In this document: piece by piece, positions 11,160 through 22,942 of the stretch
How the letters are laid out: the number at the start of each line of letters is the position of its first letter
Numbering within the stretch: position 1 is the stretch's first letter
Origin: Gymnopus androsaceus JB14
Lineage: Eukaryota; Basidiomycota; Agaricomycetes; Agaricales; Omphalotaceae
Length of the DNA stretch: 64,000 bases
Assembly: GCA_009733575.1 (NCBI GenBank)
Contig: ML769408.1
Location: 248,001 to 312,000 of the forward strand
Reading direction: 5' to 3'
Position numbers and translations under genes: made by a program
The notes under the pieces: model-generated
What the model saw: only the letters and a program-made list of their open reading frames with translations
Told to the model about the DNA's origin: nothing
Database searches by the model: none

Positions 11160-13352
11160 ATGGCGGATGTTCTGCAGTCTTACACAACGATATCGTCTAC
11201 GTCACCGAGATCTCAGGTAGCAGCAGTGCTAGAGTCTATCATCAACGGTGAGCCCTAAATTACACAGAACTATCAACTTTACTAACGCTAATCAAAATAG
11301 CATCTCCTTTCACCTTTGATCAGTCCTCTCGCGCCGAACTCATCAGGCTCCTACTGAGGGATCTAAAATCTGCAGGTCCTAAAGCCAGGTTAACCCACAA
11401 GGGTGCGAAGAATAGAATTCTAAATATCAATCTAAAACTCATATGATTATATCGCGTATTCAGATGCGGCGCAGGCACTACTTGCTTTGAAGACCCTCGG
11501 AAGGCATCCAACTGGTTCTGAGCCGTTATCCGAGGCAGCAAGTCTATCTACACTGCTATCCCTGTCAACTTCGTTAAAGGACGATCCAGAAGCATCTACT
11601 GAAGCGCTGAGGTGTATAGCTAATACCTTACTGTTGTTTGATCACGCAAGATCCACTTTGATTTCCAAAGAAGTTGGTGGCGGCGAGATTTGCATATCCA
11701 TGTTGGATGTAGGTTGTAGGATGCTTTTTTCTCTCGACAAGCGCTCATTTGTTCTCCAGAAAGCAACGACTCCAGAGCAAATATTCACTCTCTCCCGAAT
11801 ATTCTTTCTTGTGACCGTTTCACGATCACCGTTCATCCAATCTCTCGTCGAGGAAAAACGACACGGCCGTACCGTTGTCGATATCATCGCAGCCAAAGTG
11901 GACACGACTATGGTCAACATTCTAGCAGGCACGAAGTTCGCGCGGGACGCGATGACAGATCTTCTCAAGTTTGCGTTCAATATCTTATTGCATTACCCCA
12001 AGGTACCCGACGTCTTTCTCGACATCAGGACCATCGCTAAACTTTGTTTCAGATGATTGACACCGAGTCATCAAGTGAGACTAGCGAAGACTGGAACGAT
12101 AACTGGAGTCCGAAGTTGGATGGGTACGATAATCTATTCAGGAATGCTCATAGATTGACGCTTTTTTGTTACAGCTTTCTCCCTCCTCTCTTGCGCGCCT
12201 ACCATACGCTTCCTCCCACGTTCCCTACGCCCTTGGTTTCTCCTTTAACCCATGTCATTCATGCCCTCATCACAATCCCAGCTTCGCCTTCCCTACGACC
12301 CATTTGGTTCAGCACATCGCCACCTGCGATGGGCCGTTCTTCTACTTCTAGTCGGAATTCTTCAAGTCGAAAATCATCCATGAATAACAGCTCTGCCACC
12401 AATTCTCCTGTAGTAGGCAGTCCCGTTATTACGCCTTCTGAATCTCCCCTTCCTAGGCGTTCTACTACCCCGCCAAAACCTAGCACATTGGATCGCGCGC
12501 TATCTGTGATATCTGCTGGCCGCAAGTCCCTCTCGCGTTCACCATCGCCAAGCCCTCCATCATCCTCTCATGATGTCCTCCTGCGTACGCATGATCTTCT
12601 GGAAGTAGGTTTCTCTCATCACTTCCCCGGCAATTCCGACCCGGACTCTCCAGAAGTTCGTGAGGCTTTCAAGAAGGAAATATCGGCGGCAGGGATGCCC
12701 TCGGATACATCGCTAGACGACATTCTTTCGCCGCTGGTAGTGCTGTGTACCCGACTGTGTCTAGCGGATGAATCGAGTCGGCTGAGGATGAGGGAATGGA
12801 TGGTTCCTCCTGATCTTGATAGGTCGAATCCTTTGGATGAGAGGGCGGACTTTCTGGGAAGGTGTATCAGGCTACTGGGAAGCGTCTATCACACGAGGCT
12901 CAAGGATTCAGTTGGAGAAATGCTTTATGCAGCGTGTGATTCTGATGGTGAGCTCTCGACTTTATGCAACGTACATTCAATACTTAGGTGCTGTACCAGC
13001 TGCACTACTTTCTAGTCTGTTTGGCTATGGCCATGTTGCAGGCCTTCTTTTCAACAAAGGTGTTATGTCTGCACCTCCACCACCTTCCACCGCTCAATCC
13101 TCGACATCGGCTGCTTCTACTTCTACTTCTTCCTCTACCTCCAATACAGAGCATCGCGAAATCAATCCGATTACAGGGACATATGCCCCGACTGGATCTA
13201 CAGCATCTGCGACAGCTGACATGACGCCAGAGGAGAAGGAACAGGAAATGGAGAAGTTGTTTGTGCTGTTTGATAGATTGGAAAGGTCTGGTGCAATGCC
13301 AGCGAGCCAGAATCCAATGAGAAAGGTCATCGAGAAGAGTATGGCATCTTGA
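11160..13352 (+). CDS. ric8: RIC8/synembryn, G-alpha chaperone and nucleotide exchange factor
   Basis: Seven exons join cleanly: 11160-11247, 11301-11402, 11464-11708, 11760-12002, 12053-12123, 12175-12947 and 12988-13352. The protein is an all-helical armadillo-like repeat protein. Recognisable motifs are EALRCIANTLLL, FTLSRIFFLVT, a lysine-to-acidic linker, and near the C terminus LFGYGHVAGLLFNKGVM followed by a Ser/Thr-rich loop and INPITGTY. RIC8 binds free G-alpha subunits at the plasma membrane and cytosol, helps them fold and promotes GDP release; in fungi it affects growth, mating and cAMP signalling. A Ser-rich insert at about residues 300-370 is longer than I expect and looks disordered. 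The last intron is only 40 nt. The 3' end is duplicated at 17.0 kb. Confidence 0.88.
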
Positions 13353-13710
13353 TCTTTCAGGATGTATTCAGGAAGGCATCATTGGTTGGAATCGTCTGGG
13401 GACATGCGCAAGGGATCTCACTGGGGAACTGGGGGATACGACGATTGACGACGACGATGAAAGAGTCCGACGACCATCCTATGACATCGAACTAAGCGAC
13501 GTGCGGTACGACTTGAAAATGATGCTGAATTCCTCTAACGGTGAAACTTGGCATAGATAAACACGAATTACTACTTTTCGACCTTTACTATATATACTAT
13601 AATCGAACTTTTCACCTTTCGCCGTTCTATTTTCCAGTTTCTGTTATACATAATTTGTAACCCTTACAACTACGCCTGACCAGAGTATATCCTTAACTTA
13701 CCTTTTTTTA
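13098..13710 (+). repeat. source copy of direct duplication (ric8 3' end and downstream)
   Basis: This stretch, the last part of ric8 exon 7 plus about 360 bases downstream, is closely matched at 17012-17610 in the same orientation. The shared part includes the Ser/Thr loop, the INPITGTY motif, the stop codon and the downstream TTCACCTTTCGCCGTTCTAT segment. Confidence 0.85.
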
Positions 13711-14070
13711 CTTGGTATTTTCTGTCTATAGTACGCCCTTTGATTTCTTTCTACCATCCATACCCCATTGTTTCTAATGCCAATAATCAACTTTTGTTTC
13801 GTACGTTTTCTAGCGCAATTGGCAACCCTTGCTAAAATAACTTGCTCGTAGGTCGGCTCCTCTTTTCTAAATACCTGATTTACACTCCTTGATGGTGATT
13901 TTTCAGACGCTTCTAGTTATAGTAGATACCTCTTTTATTCTATTTACTTGATATGTTTTTCGTACTATGAAGCGGTTCCTCCAACCAGTTGAACTCAGAA
14001 ATACCATCCATTGCGAACAAAATTAACGATGTATGTGCATTATCTTTAGCTCAATCCATCATTTTGTTCT
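13353..14070. other. intergenic between convergent genes
   Basis: AT-rich 3' flank between ric8 and the reverse-strand secreted-protein gene. It holds no ORF of note. It is duplicated in part (see the direct repeat) and is the likely site of both transcript ends. Confidence 0.5.
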
Positions 14071-14616
14071 TCAAGTGATAACTATGGTGGTGTTCAAAGT
14101 CTCGAAGAAGGGGACCACCGAAGCCTAAATACGTCAGTTAGCCAGTCCACGATATTTGAGCTCGAGAATGTAAACTCACTCCGATTAGAGAAAAGTGAGC
14201 AACACCCAACTGAGCTGGGCCAGCGGCAAAGCTCTCTGGAACAGTGAGCGTAAAGTTTTGGTGAGGAGGCAGAGTGGTGGTTCCAGGCTCAGTTGTGAAC
14301 ACGGGGCTGAATGGTCCGTCGTACAAAACTGTACCGAGCTCTTCAGAAGGGCCAGGGCAACTGGCGGAAGCGCAGCTCAGCAAAGCGATAACCAAAGCTA
14401 CTTCGGTAACAGAGGTAAGAGAATCCTAAGTTAATGAGTACAGTGAGCCTACTTTTCAATACAATAGCATACCGGAACTTCAATCATAGCAGTGAAGCTT
14501 CCAGCGACCTCAGCCATGTCTGCCGGAGCTCCAATGTGCGCACTTTGAGCGACAACGGCAGTAGTGGCCACTAGTGCCACGGCCAAAAGTGAGATCAGAG
14601 AAGAGAAGAAACGCAT
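14071..14616 (-). CDS. small secreted protein of unknown function
   Basis: Three exons on the reverse strand (14473-14616, 14180-14425, 14071-14124) encode about 147 residues. The protein starts MRFFSSLISLLAVALVATT, a clear signal peptide with an AVVAQ-type cleavage site. The mature part has two cysteines close together (SCASASC), a run of beta-like segments (FTLTVPESFAAGPAQLGVAH) and the end FFETLNTTIVIT. The shape fits a basidiomycete small secreted protein family with no known role. A TATATAA box sits about 85 bases upstream. Part of exon 1 and the promoter recur in decayed form at 17.7-17.95 kb. I cannot name a function. Confidence 0.75.
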
Positions 14617-14696
14617 AATCGTAAGAGAGTACTGTGAAGTTGTCTGGGGCTGAAGAAAGAGGAAGGTTATGGGTTTAAGCCATGCAAATACTGGCC

Positions 14697-14703
14697 TTAT
14701 ATA
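14697..14703 (-). promoter_or_regulatory. TATA box of the small secreted protein gene
   Basis: Read on the reverse strand this is TATATAA, about 81-87 bases before the ATG. The same block, including GGCCTTATATACGCGCAG on the plus strand, is preserved in the decayed copy near 17.9 kb. Confidence 0.5.
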
Positions 14704-15335
14704 CGCGCAGAAGCGATGATGTCTCCATGAGGCCGTCGGTAAAGCCTGGTAGTAGAAACGGGCAAAAAGCCCTTCAACCCTGTACACAGCGAGTGAAGGG
14801 TCATAAATTTTAATTACACTTGAAACCCGTCGGACCCGTAGAGCAATCTCTGTACCTTTGCATATGTTCTGGGGTCAGCCGAAATTATTTCCGTGTTTAT
14901 TTGGCTGCAAATGAATGGGGGCTATGCGAAATGAATTAAGCTATATTCTTTCGCCTGGCTTTGGTTTCCATAGTTTCAATTCATTTTGACCAAACAAACA
15001 AGTTCAAAAAACATCGACCCCAGAACCATATGCAAAAGGCAATATTATCATATGCAGAATATGCAGAAGTGACTCCTTGGAGTCGATGCTTGGTCGATGC
15101 TGTTTCGAGGGCGGTAATGACTACAGCCATTATCTAGAGTTTGGTTAACATTGATAGAACCCGCAGATATTTATCACGCGCTGAAACATCCAAATTCGCG
15201 CAGCCACTTTCCTAGACTCGAACCAGTCGCCGTTTAGTGGATGCAGCGACGTTGTGCCTTTCATCGAACGTCACCGGGCCGACGCAGCCGGCTGGTTCGA
15301 GTCTACCACTTTCCCAATCAAACATTGCTCTAACG

Positions 15336-16964
15336 ATGACAGTGGCTCCATACCTTTCCGAACGACCCCTCGAGGATCCGATATGGATTGAACCGAGCGA
15401 CCTATCCATCATTCGGGCTCGTATTACAGAAGCAGAAACAGAAGTACAATGCATTGATGATGAAATCTCCAAGTTGAAGCTTCAGAAAGAAGCTAAACTC
15501 GTTGAGATTGTCTCCCTCCAAGATATTCTTTCGCCTATTCGTCGAGTTCCTCTGGAGATTCTCTCAGAAATCTTTGAATCCGCGTGTGTTCAAGACGATG
15601 AGGATGGCGTGTTTTTATCCGTTCGCAGAGCTATGCGCTGTGCGCTCGTCATTACTGCAGTGTGCTCAGCGTGGAGAAAGGTCGCTCTTGCCACCCCTCG
15701 CATCTGGTCTATGATTTTGGTCGATACCCAAGATGTTTGCAGAGTTTTGAACGTCGATCAGGAGGACGAGAATGATTTTGAACCCAAGTTTGTCATAGAC
15801 GTGGATTGGGTTCAACAGTGGATGAATCGGTGTCATGTTCTTCCCTTGGACATTCATTTGTACCTCTCCAAGTCTACCAATGTCGACCAAGATGCAGCGG
15901 ATCAGCTGCTGAGCATCATCGTACAATTCCGCCAGACAAATTCGCTCGCTCAATCTAGTGGGGGTTCCAACATTTTTCCTTCACCTTTTCTATCTGCCGC
16001 GCTCCACTATGCCTCTATTGGAAAAGGTCGACCTGTCCCTTCATATGACGAATGAAACACCAGTCGATGAATGGTCCAGCCTCGTCCAGAAAAGTGGAGT
16101 GTTTTTAGGAGCACCTAAATTACAACATATCACATCATAGCATCATGACCGCGGTACTCCTGTGTGCTGGAAGTTCTAGCACTCCCTGTAGAGCAATTGA
16201 CTGCTCTTGAGCTCATCATCTTCGCAGAATCCGTGAATCTCGATGTCTTATGCAATGTGTTGCGTCGATGCAAAAATCTTACCAACCTTGCAGTTTCCTT
16301 CCATATATATTATTCATCTCGATCTCCGAATAACATCCCCGTATCTCTTCCCATGTTGACATCTCTCAATCTCCATTGCGACACTCGAGTCTTCAAATAC
16401 ATCACTGCGCCTCTACTTGAAGACTTGACCATTGTCGATAACTATACCGAATATATCGATACCCACCTCTTCTACGAGGATATGGCTGGCTTTCAAACCC
16501 GTTCTTCCACCACACTGTCATGTCTGAAGCTTATCTTCGGCTTGGGGGGAAGCACCAATGCGGAACTCTTTACTGAGAAGCTAATTGCGATCCTAGCCCT
16601 CTTCCCCTCCATTGGCTCGCTCTCAATCTTCGGTTGGCCTAATAGTGAAGATAAGAATCGAGCCTACTACGTAGTTGCCAATTCTTTATTCCGAGCTTTG
16701 ACTTACACCAAAGGACAATCTGTCCTTCTTCCCAAGCTCACGGATTTCCATTGTGGTCTGAATCTTCTCGAGGAGTATCCTTCAGAATTGACACCTATGG
16801 TCTTTTCTCGGGCGAGTATGGATGTCGAGGATGGTGACATCTGGTCCGATGAGATGCCTGGATTGTGGAGTCTCAACTTGGGCTGCATTGGCTTCGCGGA
16901 TGATCTCAGATTTACACGTATATTGGAGCTCCCTGGTTTGACTGTGGTTTATCAAGTCGGTTAG
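15336..16964 (+). pseudogene. F-box/LRR-type gene broken by two frameshifts and a stop
   Basis: The first part reads as a basidiomycete F-box protein. It has a coiled coil of acidic and basic residues ending in LSPIRRVP, then the F-box core LEILSEIFE and VCSAWRKVALATPRIW, then a repeat-like region. Near 15930 the frame must shift by one base to continue into RSLNLVG and STMPLLEKVDLSL. That frame hits TAG at 16138-16140, and a second shift before 16164 restores the original frame for another 266 codons ending LELPGLTVVYQVG. No intron with acceptable ends explains these joins. F-box proteins of this type recruit substrates to SCF ubiquitin ligases. Either this is a pseudogene or the assembly carries indels here. 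A start at ATG 15336 is preferred over the upstream GTG. Confidence 0.75.
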
Positions 16965-17010
16965 ATATACACATGTAGCCCATTAACATTACTTGTGCTA
17001 TTCTTTGATA

Positions 17011-17263
17011 GGCTCAATCCTCTACAACGGCTGCTTCTACTTCTACTTCTTCCTCTACCTCGAATACGGAGCAACACGAAATCAATCCGATTACAGGGAC
17101 ATATGCGCCAACTGGATCCACAGCGTCTGCGACAGCTGACATGACGCAAGAGGAGAAAGAACAGGAAATGGAGAAGTTGTTTGTAAGATTGGAGAGGTCT
17201 GGCGTAATGCTAGCGAGCTGGAATCTAATGAGAAAGGTCATTGAGAAGAGTATGACATCTTGA
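17011..17263 (+). pseudogene. duplicated ric8 C-terminal fragment
   Basis: It repeats the last roughly 85 codons of ric8 in frame, including INPITGTYAPTGS and MRKVIEKSM and the stop codon. It has a nine-base in-frame deletion (VLFDRL becomes VRL) and several substitutions. It lacks a start codon and the remainder of the gene, so it is a non-functional fragment of the direct duplication. Confidence 0.85.
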
Positions 17264-18290
17264 TTTTTCAGGGTGTATTCAGGAAGACATCGCTGATCAC
17301 GAGTGGTTGGAATCGTCTGGGGACATGCACAAGGGATCCATGCTACTCACTGGGGAGCTGTGGGGATATGACGATTGACGCCATTCTGGGGTGAACAAGT
17401 TCGACAACCATCCTATGACATCGACGTCACGGTGCAGCACGACTTGGTAAGGATGCTGGATTCCTCTAACGTTAAGATTTGGCATAGATATATTTCACCT
17501 TTCGCCGTTCTATTTTCTAAGTTCCTGTTTTACATAATTTGTACCACTTACAGTACAGCTACACCTGCCAGAGTATATCCTTAGCTTGTCTCTTTTTTTG
17601 CTTGCCTTTTGATTTCCAACATAGACTCTCTTTGAGCTTGCTTAACCAAGTTCCCCAAAGTAAAGCTTGCGTACGACTCTTCAATGTCAAATAACTTGCC
17701 ATATTACGCCGAGTGCTGCAGCGACCCCGGCCATGTCTGCCGGAGCTCCAATGTGCGCACTTTGAGCGACAACGGCAGTAGTGGCAACGGCCAGAAGTGA
17801 GAACAGAGAAGAGAAGAAGCGCACTGTAATAAGACAGAAGTTGTCTGAAGCTGAAGGAAGAGGAAGGTTTGCGTTTAAGCCATGGAAATACTGGCCTTAT
17901 ATACGCGCAGAAGGGATGATGCCTCCATGATGCCGCTCAAAAAAGCCCTCCAGTACTTAGGGGTGATACATATTTGAGAGTGAGGGGTCATAAATTTTAA
18001 TCAGTCTGAACCCCGTCGGAGTCGGTCTGACGGTGACTCGGACCCGTAGAGCATATGCATTAGTGTCTCCTCGGAGTCAATGCTGTTTCGAGGGCGTGTA
18101 GCCAATACCTAGAGCCACATTAACGTTTGCGGAGAAGTTGAAAAGTAGAACCGGCGCGTTGAAACACCCAATTCGCTTCAGCACTTCGTTCCCAATCAAA
18201 CTACACATTAGTGCTAGCGGTCGGATCGGATTCATTCGGGCTCGAAGCAGAGGCAGAAATACAGTAATGGAATCCGAACGGGAAAAAGCA
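17012..18290 (+). repeat. decayed direct copy of the 13.1-15.5 kb block
   Basis: Three matching blocks follow in the same order as the original: the ric8 3' end (17012-17610), the secreted-protein exon 1 with promoter (about 17700-18060) and the F-box 5' flank and start region (about 18060-18290). Large pieces between them have been lost. The period of about 3.9 kb suggests one tandem duplication and later deletions in the second copy. Confidence 0.8.
17708..17824 (-). pseudogene. duplicated secreted-protein exon 1, start codon lost
   Basis: On the reverse strand the sequence still encodes a signal-peptide-like stretch (RFFSSLFSLLAVATT) and SAHIGAPADMA. The start codon has become GTG, and the homology ends shortly after MAGVAAAL. 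Exons 2 and 3 are absent. It is a dead fragment of the gene at 14.07-14.62 kb. Confidence 0.8.
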
Positions 18291-19058
18291 ATGAGCGTTG
18301 CAATTGGGTACTGCTCATATGAGAATGAGGAAGCTCTGTTAAGACTCTTTGGCAAGGAAGTCTCGCCGAGTTTTACGAGTATAGGACGACCAGAAATTGA
18401 TAGAGATTGAAAGGGATACACTGTGCTCTCTCGACCATTCCGGGAATAAAAATTTAAAACATTAATCTTTTCCTCCGTTTTCACTCGCAGGTTTTAACTA
18501 CATTATGTAACTAGTTGATCTGACCCGGGCCGCACAGGTCTGGATACCTCAGCAAAAAATTTGGTGACTTTCACCTGCCCGCGTCACATAGTGATTTATG
18601 GGGGACGAGATAGCTAGGGTCCGCAGGAAGGCTTAAGTCGCGGTCGCGGTCAAAATTTGGCCCTATCATTGAGGAGGTGTTTCGGACTTCCATAACGAAT
18701 CATCACAACCACGAAGAAATCAGCTCGGGCATGAAAGTTATTCTAGTTCAGAAAAAATACACACAGTAACGGTAATGTACACATGTCGATGTACTAAATA
18801 TTAACTTTACAGAGGTATGCGTCGAGAGCCAGAATAATAAACGTGGAGATGATAGAGAAATAAGAGGCCATGCAAAATTAAAGCGTCAGTCAAAACAAGG
18901 ATCCAGAGGGAAGTATGAGTGTCAAATTAAACTTCTACAAATATGCGATTGTATGAGATATGGACAGAAAAAGAAGTAAAAGAAATAGTTAATATGATCA
19001 AGGAGACGGAAACTATTAGATTACAAACTGAAAAGAAAGAGAGATTTGTATAATCTGA
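18291..19058. other. intergenic, no gene seen
   Basis: AT-rich sequence between the decayed duplication and the 3' end of atg1. It has no ORF with recognisable features and no strong repeats. Confidence 0.5.
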
Positions 19059-22000
19059 TCACGATGAGATATTTGCCTTGTCTGAAGGCTTCGCATCCCA
19101 TGGCGGGGGTATTCTTGCCACATCTGCGAGATTAACATCAGCAATGGCATCCTGGACTCTCGCGCGGTCGTCCATGAGCATGCGCGCACGACATCTAAAA
19201 AGACGGAGCTTCGTCCTTTTGATCCCTGTAATGCAGTTCAGTATACTCAGCACAGTGCAGATAGCGAGATAGCTTACAAGTCGCAATGGTTGCTTGATCC
19301 TCTTCCATGAACGGATTGCCAGTTTGGAGCAAGTCGTCTTGAAGGGCGTATAAACACCAAAGCGATTCCTCGTACAACTTTTCGCATTCGTCAGGGGAAG
19401 AAGCTTGGTCTAGCAGCTCCTTCCGTGCAGCCGTCCGACTCTACGCACAACACTCATTAGCGAAAAAGGCTCTGTGCAACGAGTTGTACTGGATACGTAC
19501 CAATAACAGCGCACGATCATAGACTAATTGATCCAACCAGCTCTTGGGTCCATCATACTGAGCAGGCAGCCATGTCTTCACCAGAGCCGCACGTTCGTTA
19601 CACTTGATGAAATGGTCCTTGAACCAAGATAAAGCTATGGTACTCGATGAGCGCGATATTGATATAACCAAAAGCTCACTGACCGTCATCAAAGCCCTCA
19701 CTGACTACGAAATCGCCATCCGGATAACGCATATTCATATGCTCTTTGTAGTTGCGCAATTTGTCGATGCCCTTTTGAGAAAAGGACATGAGGAGCATGT
19801 ACACCGCGACACACGTTACAGCATTGTACTCTGCCTCCATATCGGCGTGCTTCCTCTTCTTAGCGAGCTTGTCCGCCTCACCCTCACGTTTGGTAAATTT
19901 GCTTGGGTCAGGAAGAGGCTCTGCAAACTGCTGAGTTAGCATCATAAACGAGAGGTAAAACGATGGTACGCACTTTGCGGAATTGCTTTGACATAATCGT
20001 ACATCTCGTCTGCCCAATGTGTCAGCACCTCTGTTTTCTGCGCTAGCTCCTCCAACACCCCAAGCAGTTCGTCTTCAAGAGGATCTCGCTCCCCTTCCGT
20101 TTCTAGTGATAGAATTTGCGGTCGTCTCGGCGAGGAAGGAGAGCTTCGAACTCTGGAGGTTGATGACGAGGACGACGACTTCCGATGGTGCTGTGGTTGC
20201 GTTGTACCAAAGAGCTTCTTTGAAGCTAGGTTGATCGCACGGTTCAGCGCATTCGAAGCTGCACGGGATGCTATACTGGACGGAGAGGAAGACAGAGGGG
20301 GTGCAGAACTTGTACTGGGCGGAGGAGGAAAGGTGATATTGTTGTTGTCGGGGACGTCGGAGTTGGGATATTCTTCTGAAGGCGAAGGGGGCACACGTCT
20401 CTCTTGTAAGGGTCGTCTGGGTACCGAGTCAAGTTCTATTATATAGGTTAGAGAGGGAAGAGAAGAGTTTGAATATGTTTATTACTTACCATCTACCGCC
20501 CGGTTGAACTCCACCGCACGAGTATCTCCAACCAGCACATACTCCCGTCGTAAAAGTCCGTCTTCTTCTGTCTCTCCTGGTATAACAGAGCTTTCGATGG
20601 ATAAGGGCCGGGATGAGGGGAGCCGGGGACGGGTAGCAAGATTGGAACTAGTCGAGGATTGTCTGGATTTCATCTGAGGTTGGAAAGGCCTAGCTATATA
20701 TGTAAGCAAGAGTCGCTGAAGCAACGCAAAAGACTCACACTTCTTTCGCAGTCTCATTTGAAGGGGTTATAGCACCTTCCGCTTCTCCCAACGTTGACGT
20801 TCTCCTGAAATTGAACTTGCTCGGAGGAATCATAGCTTTCTCATCCAACACCTCTGGGGGAATCACTTTGTGAGCCTCAGGCGTAATAGGTCTCGCAGAC
20901 CAAGTAGCACCTTGCTCCCGTTCATTCCCGGTATACCTGCTTCCCTCTGCGCTTGTAGCCCCGCTCATCGTGGAAGCTACCTGTGATACATCGACATCGA
21001 CATCCTCCCTTGGTCTTGGAAACTTGCTTTTGACCACAGCAGTACTTCCGAAGAACTGCTCGAAGCTTGCTCGTTCGAGAGGTCTCTGCTTCAGTAACAT
21101 CCGAATGAGTTTCTTGATGTCACTTGGGACAGGAAGGGCCTCGCTTCCTCCTCCGCCACTCTTGGCTGCGGATGAAGTGGGATCTTCATCCGGGAACTTG
21201 ATGCCTTTGGAATGTTCAATCTTCTTTAGGAGTTCTATGTGATTCTGAGCTCGGAAAGGAGGCTTTCCGACAGACATCTCATAAAGCACCGCGCCTACGG
21301 ACCAAAGATCGGCTCTTTCATCGTATTTCTTGTATCCAAGGATCTCCGGAGCCATGTAGAGCCTACGAGGAAAGAAAGATTATGAGGGGATACGCAGATG
21401 CAGTTAGGATGAGGCTTACGGGGATCCGCACAATGTTTCCGCCATCATAGTTTTGGGCAATGAACGAGCAAAACCAAAGTCGGCAACTTTCAAAATCGGC
21501 ACACCCAATGGATGCCCACGAGCTAGCTCTTCCGGTGAAGCAGGACTTAGGAGAAGGTTCTGAGGCTTGATATCTCGATGAATGAGATTTCGTTGGCGAA
21601 GAAACTTTAGTGCTCGTGCCAACTGTCGGAGGAAACTGCGAATAACAATCTCGTCGAGACCTCCGGTTCGAGGATGAGGATAATACTGCGGAGCAGCGCC
21701 AGGACTTGGGATATATTCCAAGGTTTCGACGCGGCCTCGTTTCTTGATGTAATGGGTCAAGTCGCCACCGGAGCAGTACTCCATGATCAGAAAGATGTTA
21801 TGCGGGGATTGCTAAAAGCGCAGATTAGAGGGAAAAGGTCAATCGATGAAAGTAATTACTTACTACAATGTCGAGCAGTTTAGTTATATGTCTATGGGAC
21901 AAGAGCTTTAATATTTGGATTTCACTCTGAAGGTTATCGAATAGTTTGGCTGATAATTTGTCTCGTTTCACCGTCTTGATAGCTACTTGTGTATGACTTT

Positions 22001-22189
22001 CCTGCAGGGAAAGATTAAAGATCCCTAAAGTGAAATCATGGACTAACAGAACGCACCTCATGATATCCCTTGTACACTGTTGCAAAACTTCCCTTTCCAA
22101 TTTCTGTTACAATAATGTAGGGCCGAGCTTCATCGTCCGGTCGAGCCTTCGGTGGAGGACTTGGTTCTGGATGGCTTCGGAGTAGCCAT
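19059..22189 (-). CDS. atg1: Atg1/ULK autophagy-initiating serine/threonine kinase
   Basis: Ten reverse-strand exons join in frame: 22057-22189, 21864-22001, 21420-21811, 20739-21362, 20490-20689, 19974-20435, 19684-19920, 19501-19634, 19278-19440 and 19059-19225. The kinase domain is complete: glycine loop [15 protein letters not shown] lysine, catalytic [13 protein letters not shown], then GSPLYMAPEI. A Ser/Pro-rich linker follows, then the C-terminal MIT-like (EAT) region that binds Atg13 and Atg17. Atg1 starts autophagosome formation when TOR is inhibited. Length is about 882 residues. One problem: the natural start [10 protein letters not shown] is one base out of frame with the following [17 protein letters not shown], so the gene as given has an apparent single-base insertion near 22160. 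No intron explains it. Family identity is certain; the N terminus is not. Confidence 0.9.
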
Positions 22190-22542
22190 TCTGTTCGGTC
22201 AGAGTGTTATGTGAAGCCAAAGAGTTTGTAGATAACAGCAGGAAAGCATTCACTGCTGGAGAGAAGAGTAGGTAACCGAGGCTATGAGCTAGTGGTGGTC
22301 GCGATGACAAAGATAAAAGGCTTCCTGGACATGGAGAAGTCGAACTAAAGGAGAACGACTGAGGCGCTTATATCAACTAGCGCGGAACCGCGCGGTCACT
22401 TCCGCTCTTTGTGCCAAATTTAGCAAGGTCAGAAACTAGGAACTAGTTCAAGGCTGTCTTTGTTATAATGATCCTAACGAAGACCATCGAAAGGCTGAAA
22501 GGATCTAAAGAAATATACATTGTGCATACTCTTGGTGATTCT

Positions 22543-22600
22543 ATGTATGCCTGCACCAATAAACATACCCAGAATACCATCCTGGTCAGTATATTCATCA
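22543..22600. repeat. short copy of an SFM1 intron-exon segment
   Basis: The bases TATGTATGCCTGCACC through GTATATTCA closely match 26401-26469 inside the SFM1 gene, which covers its ten-base exon and flanking intron. The copy lacks an 11-base stretch that holds the splice acceptor in SFM1. Its origin is unknown. Confidence 0.65.
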
Positions 22601-22942
22601 GCAGAACCGGCGCCGTGTAAAGGCTGTAATATTACAGCGTTTATGCGCCATCATACGTGTCGGGCGCATCCTCATGCAATTTCCATATGTCGATAAATCA
22701 ATTTACACAACATTATACATATTTATACACCTTTCATATCATTTTATATGCATTCAATACACTGGCTACATTGGAATGACTACTATTACTGCCACTACAT
22801 GTACAAGAAATAGTAGTACTGGCTGTAGCAACAACGACTCCAAGTCCACTGACACCAACTTTGATAAACAGCGCCACTGGCAGTCTGCAAGATAATTAAT
22901 ACAAGAATCATCAGATGGCACAAAAGCCTGAGTAGTACTAGC

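Noticed and set aside
22190..22310. Upstream first exon for atg1
   Set aside because: The open stretch starts from TTG, has no ATG, and no donor-acceptor pair joins it in the right frame to the kinase domain.
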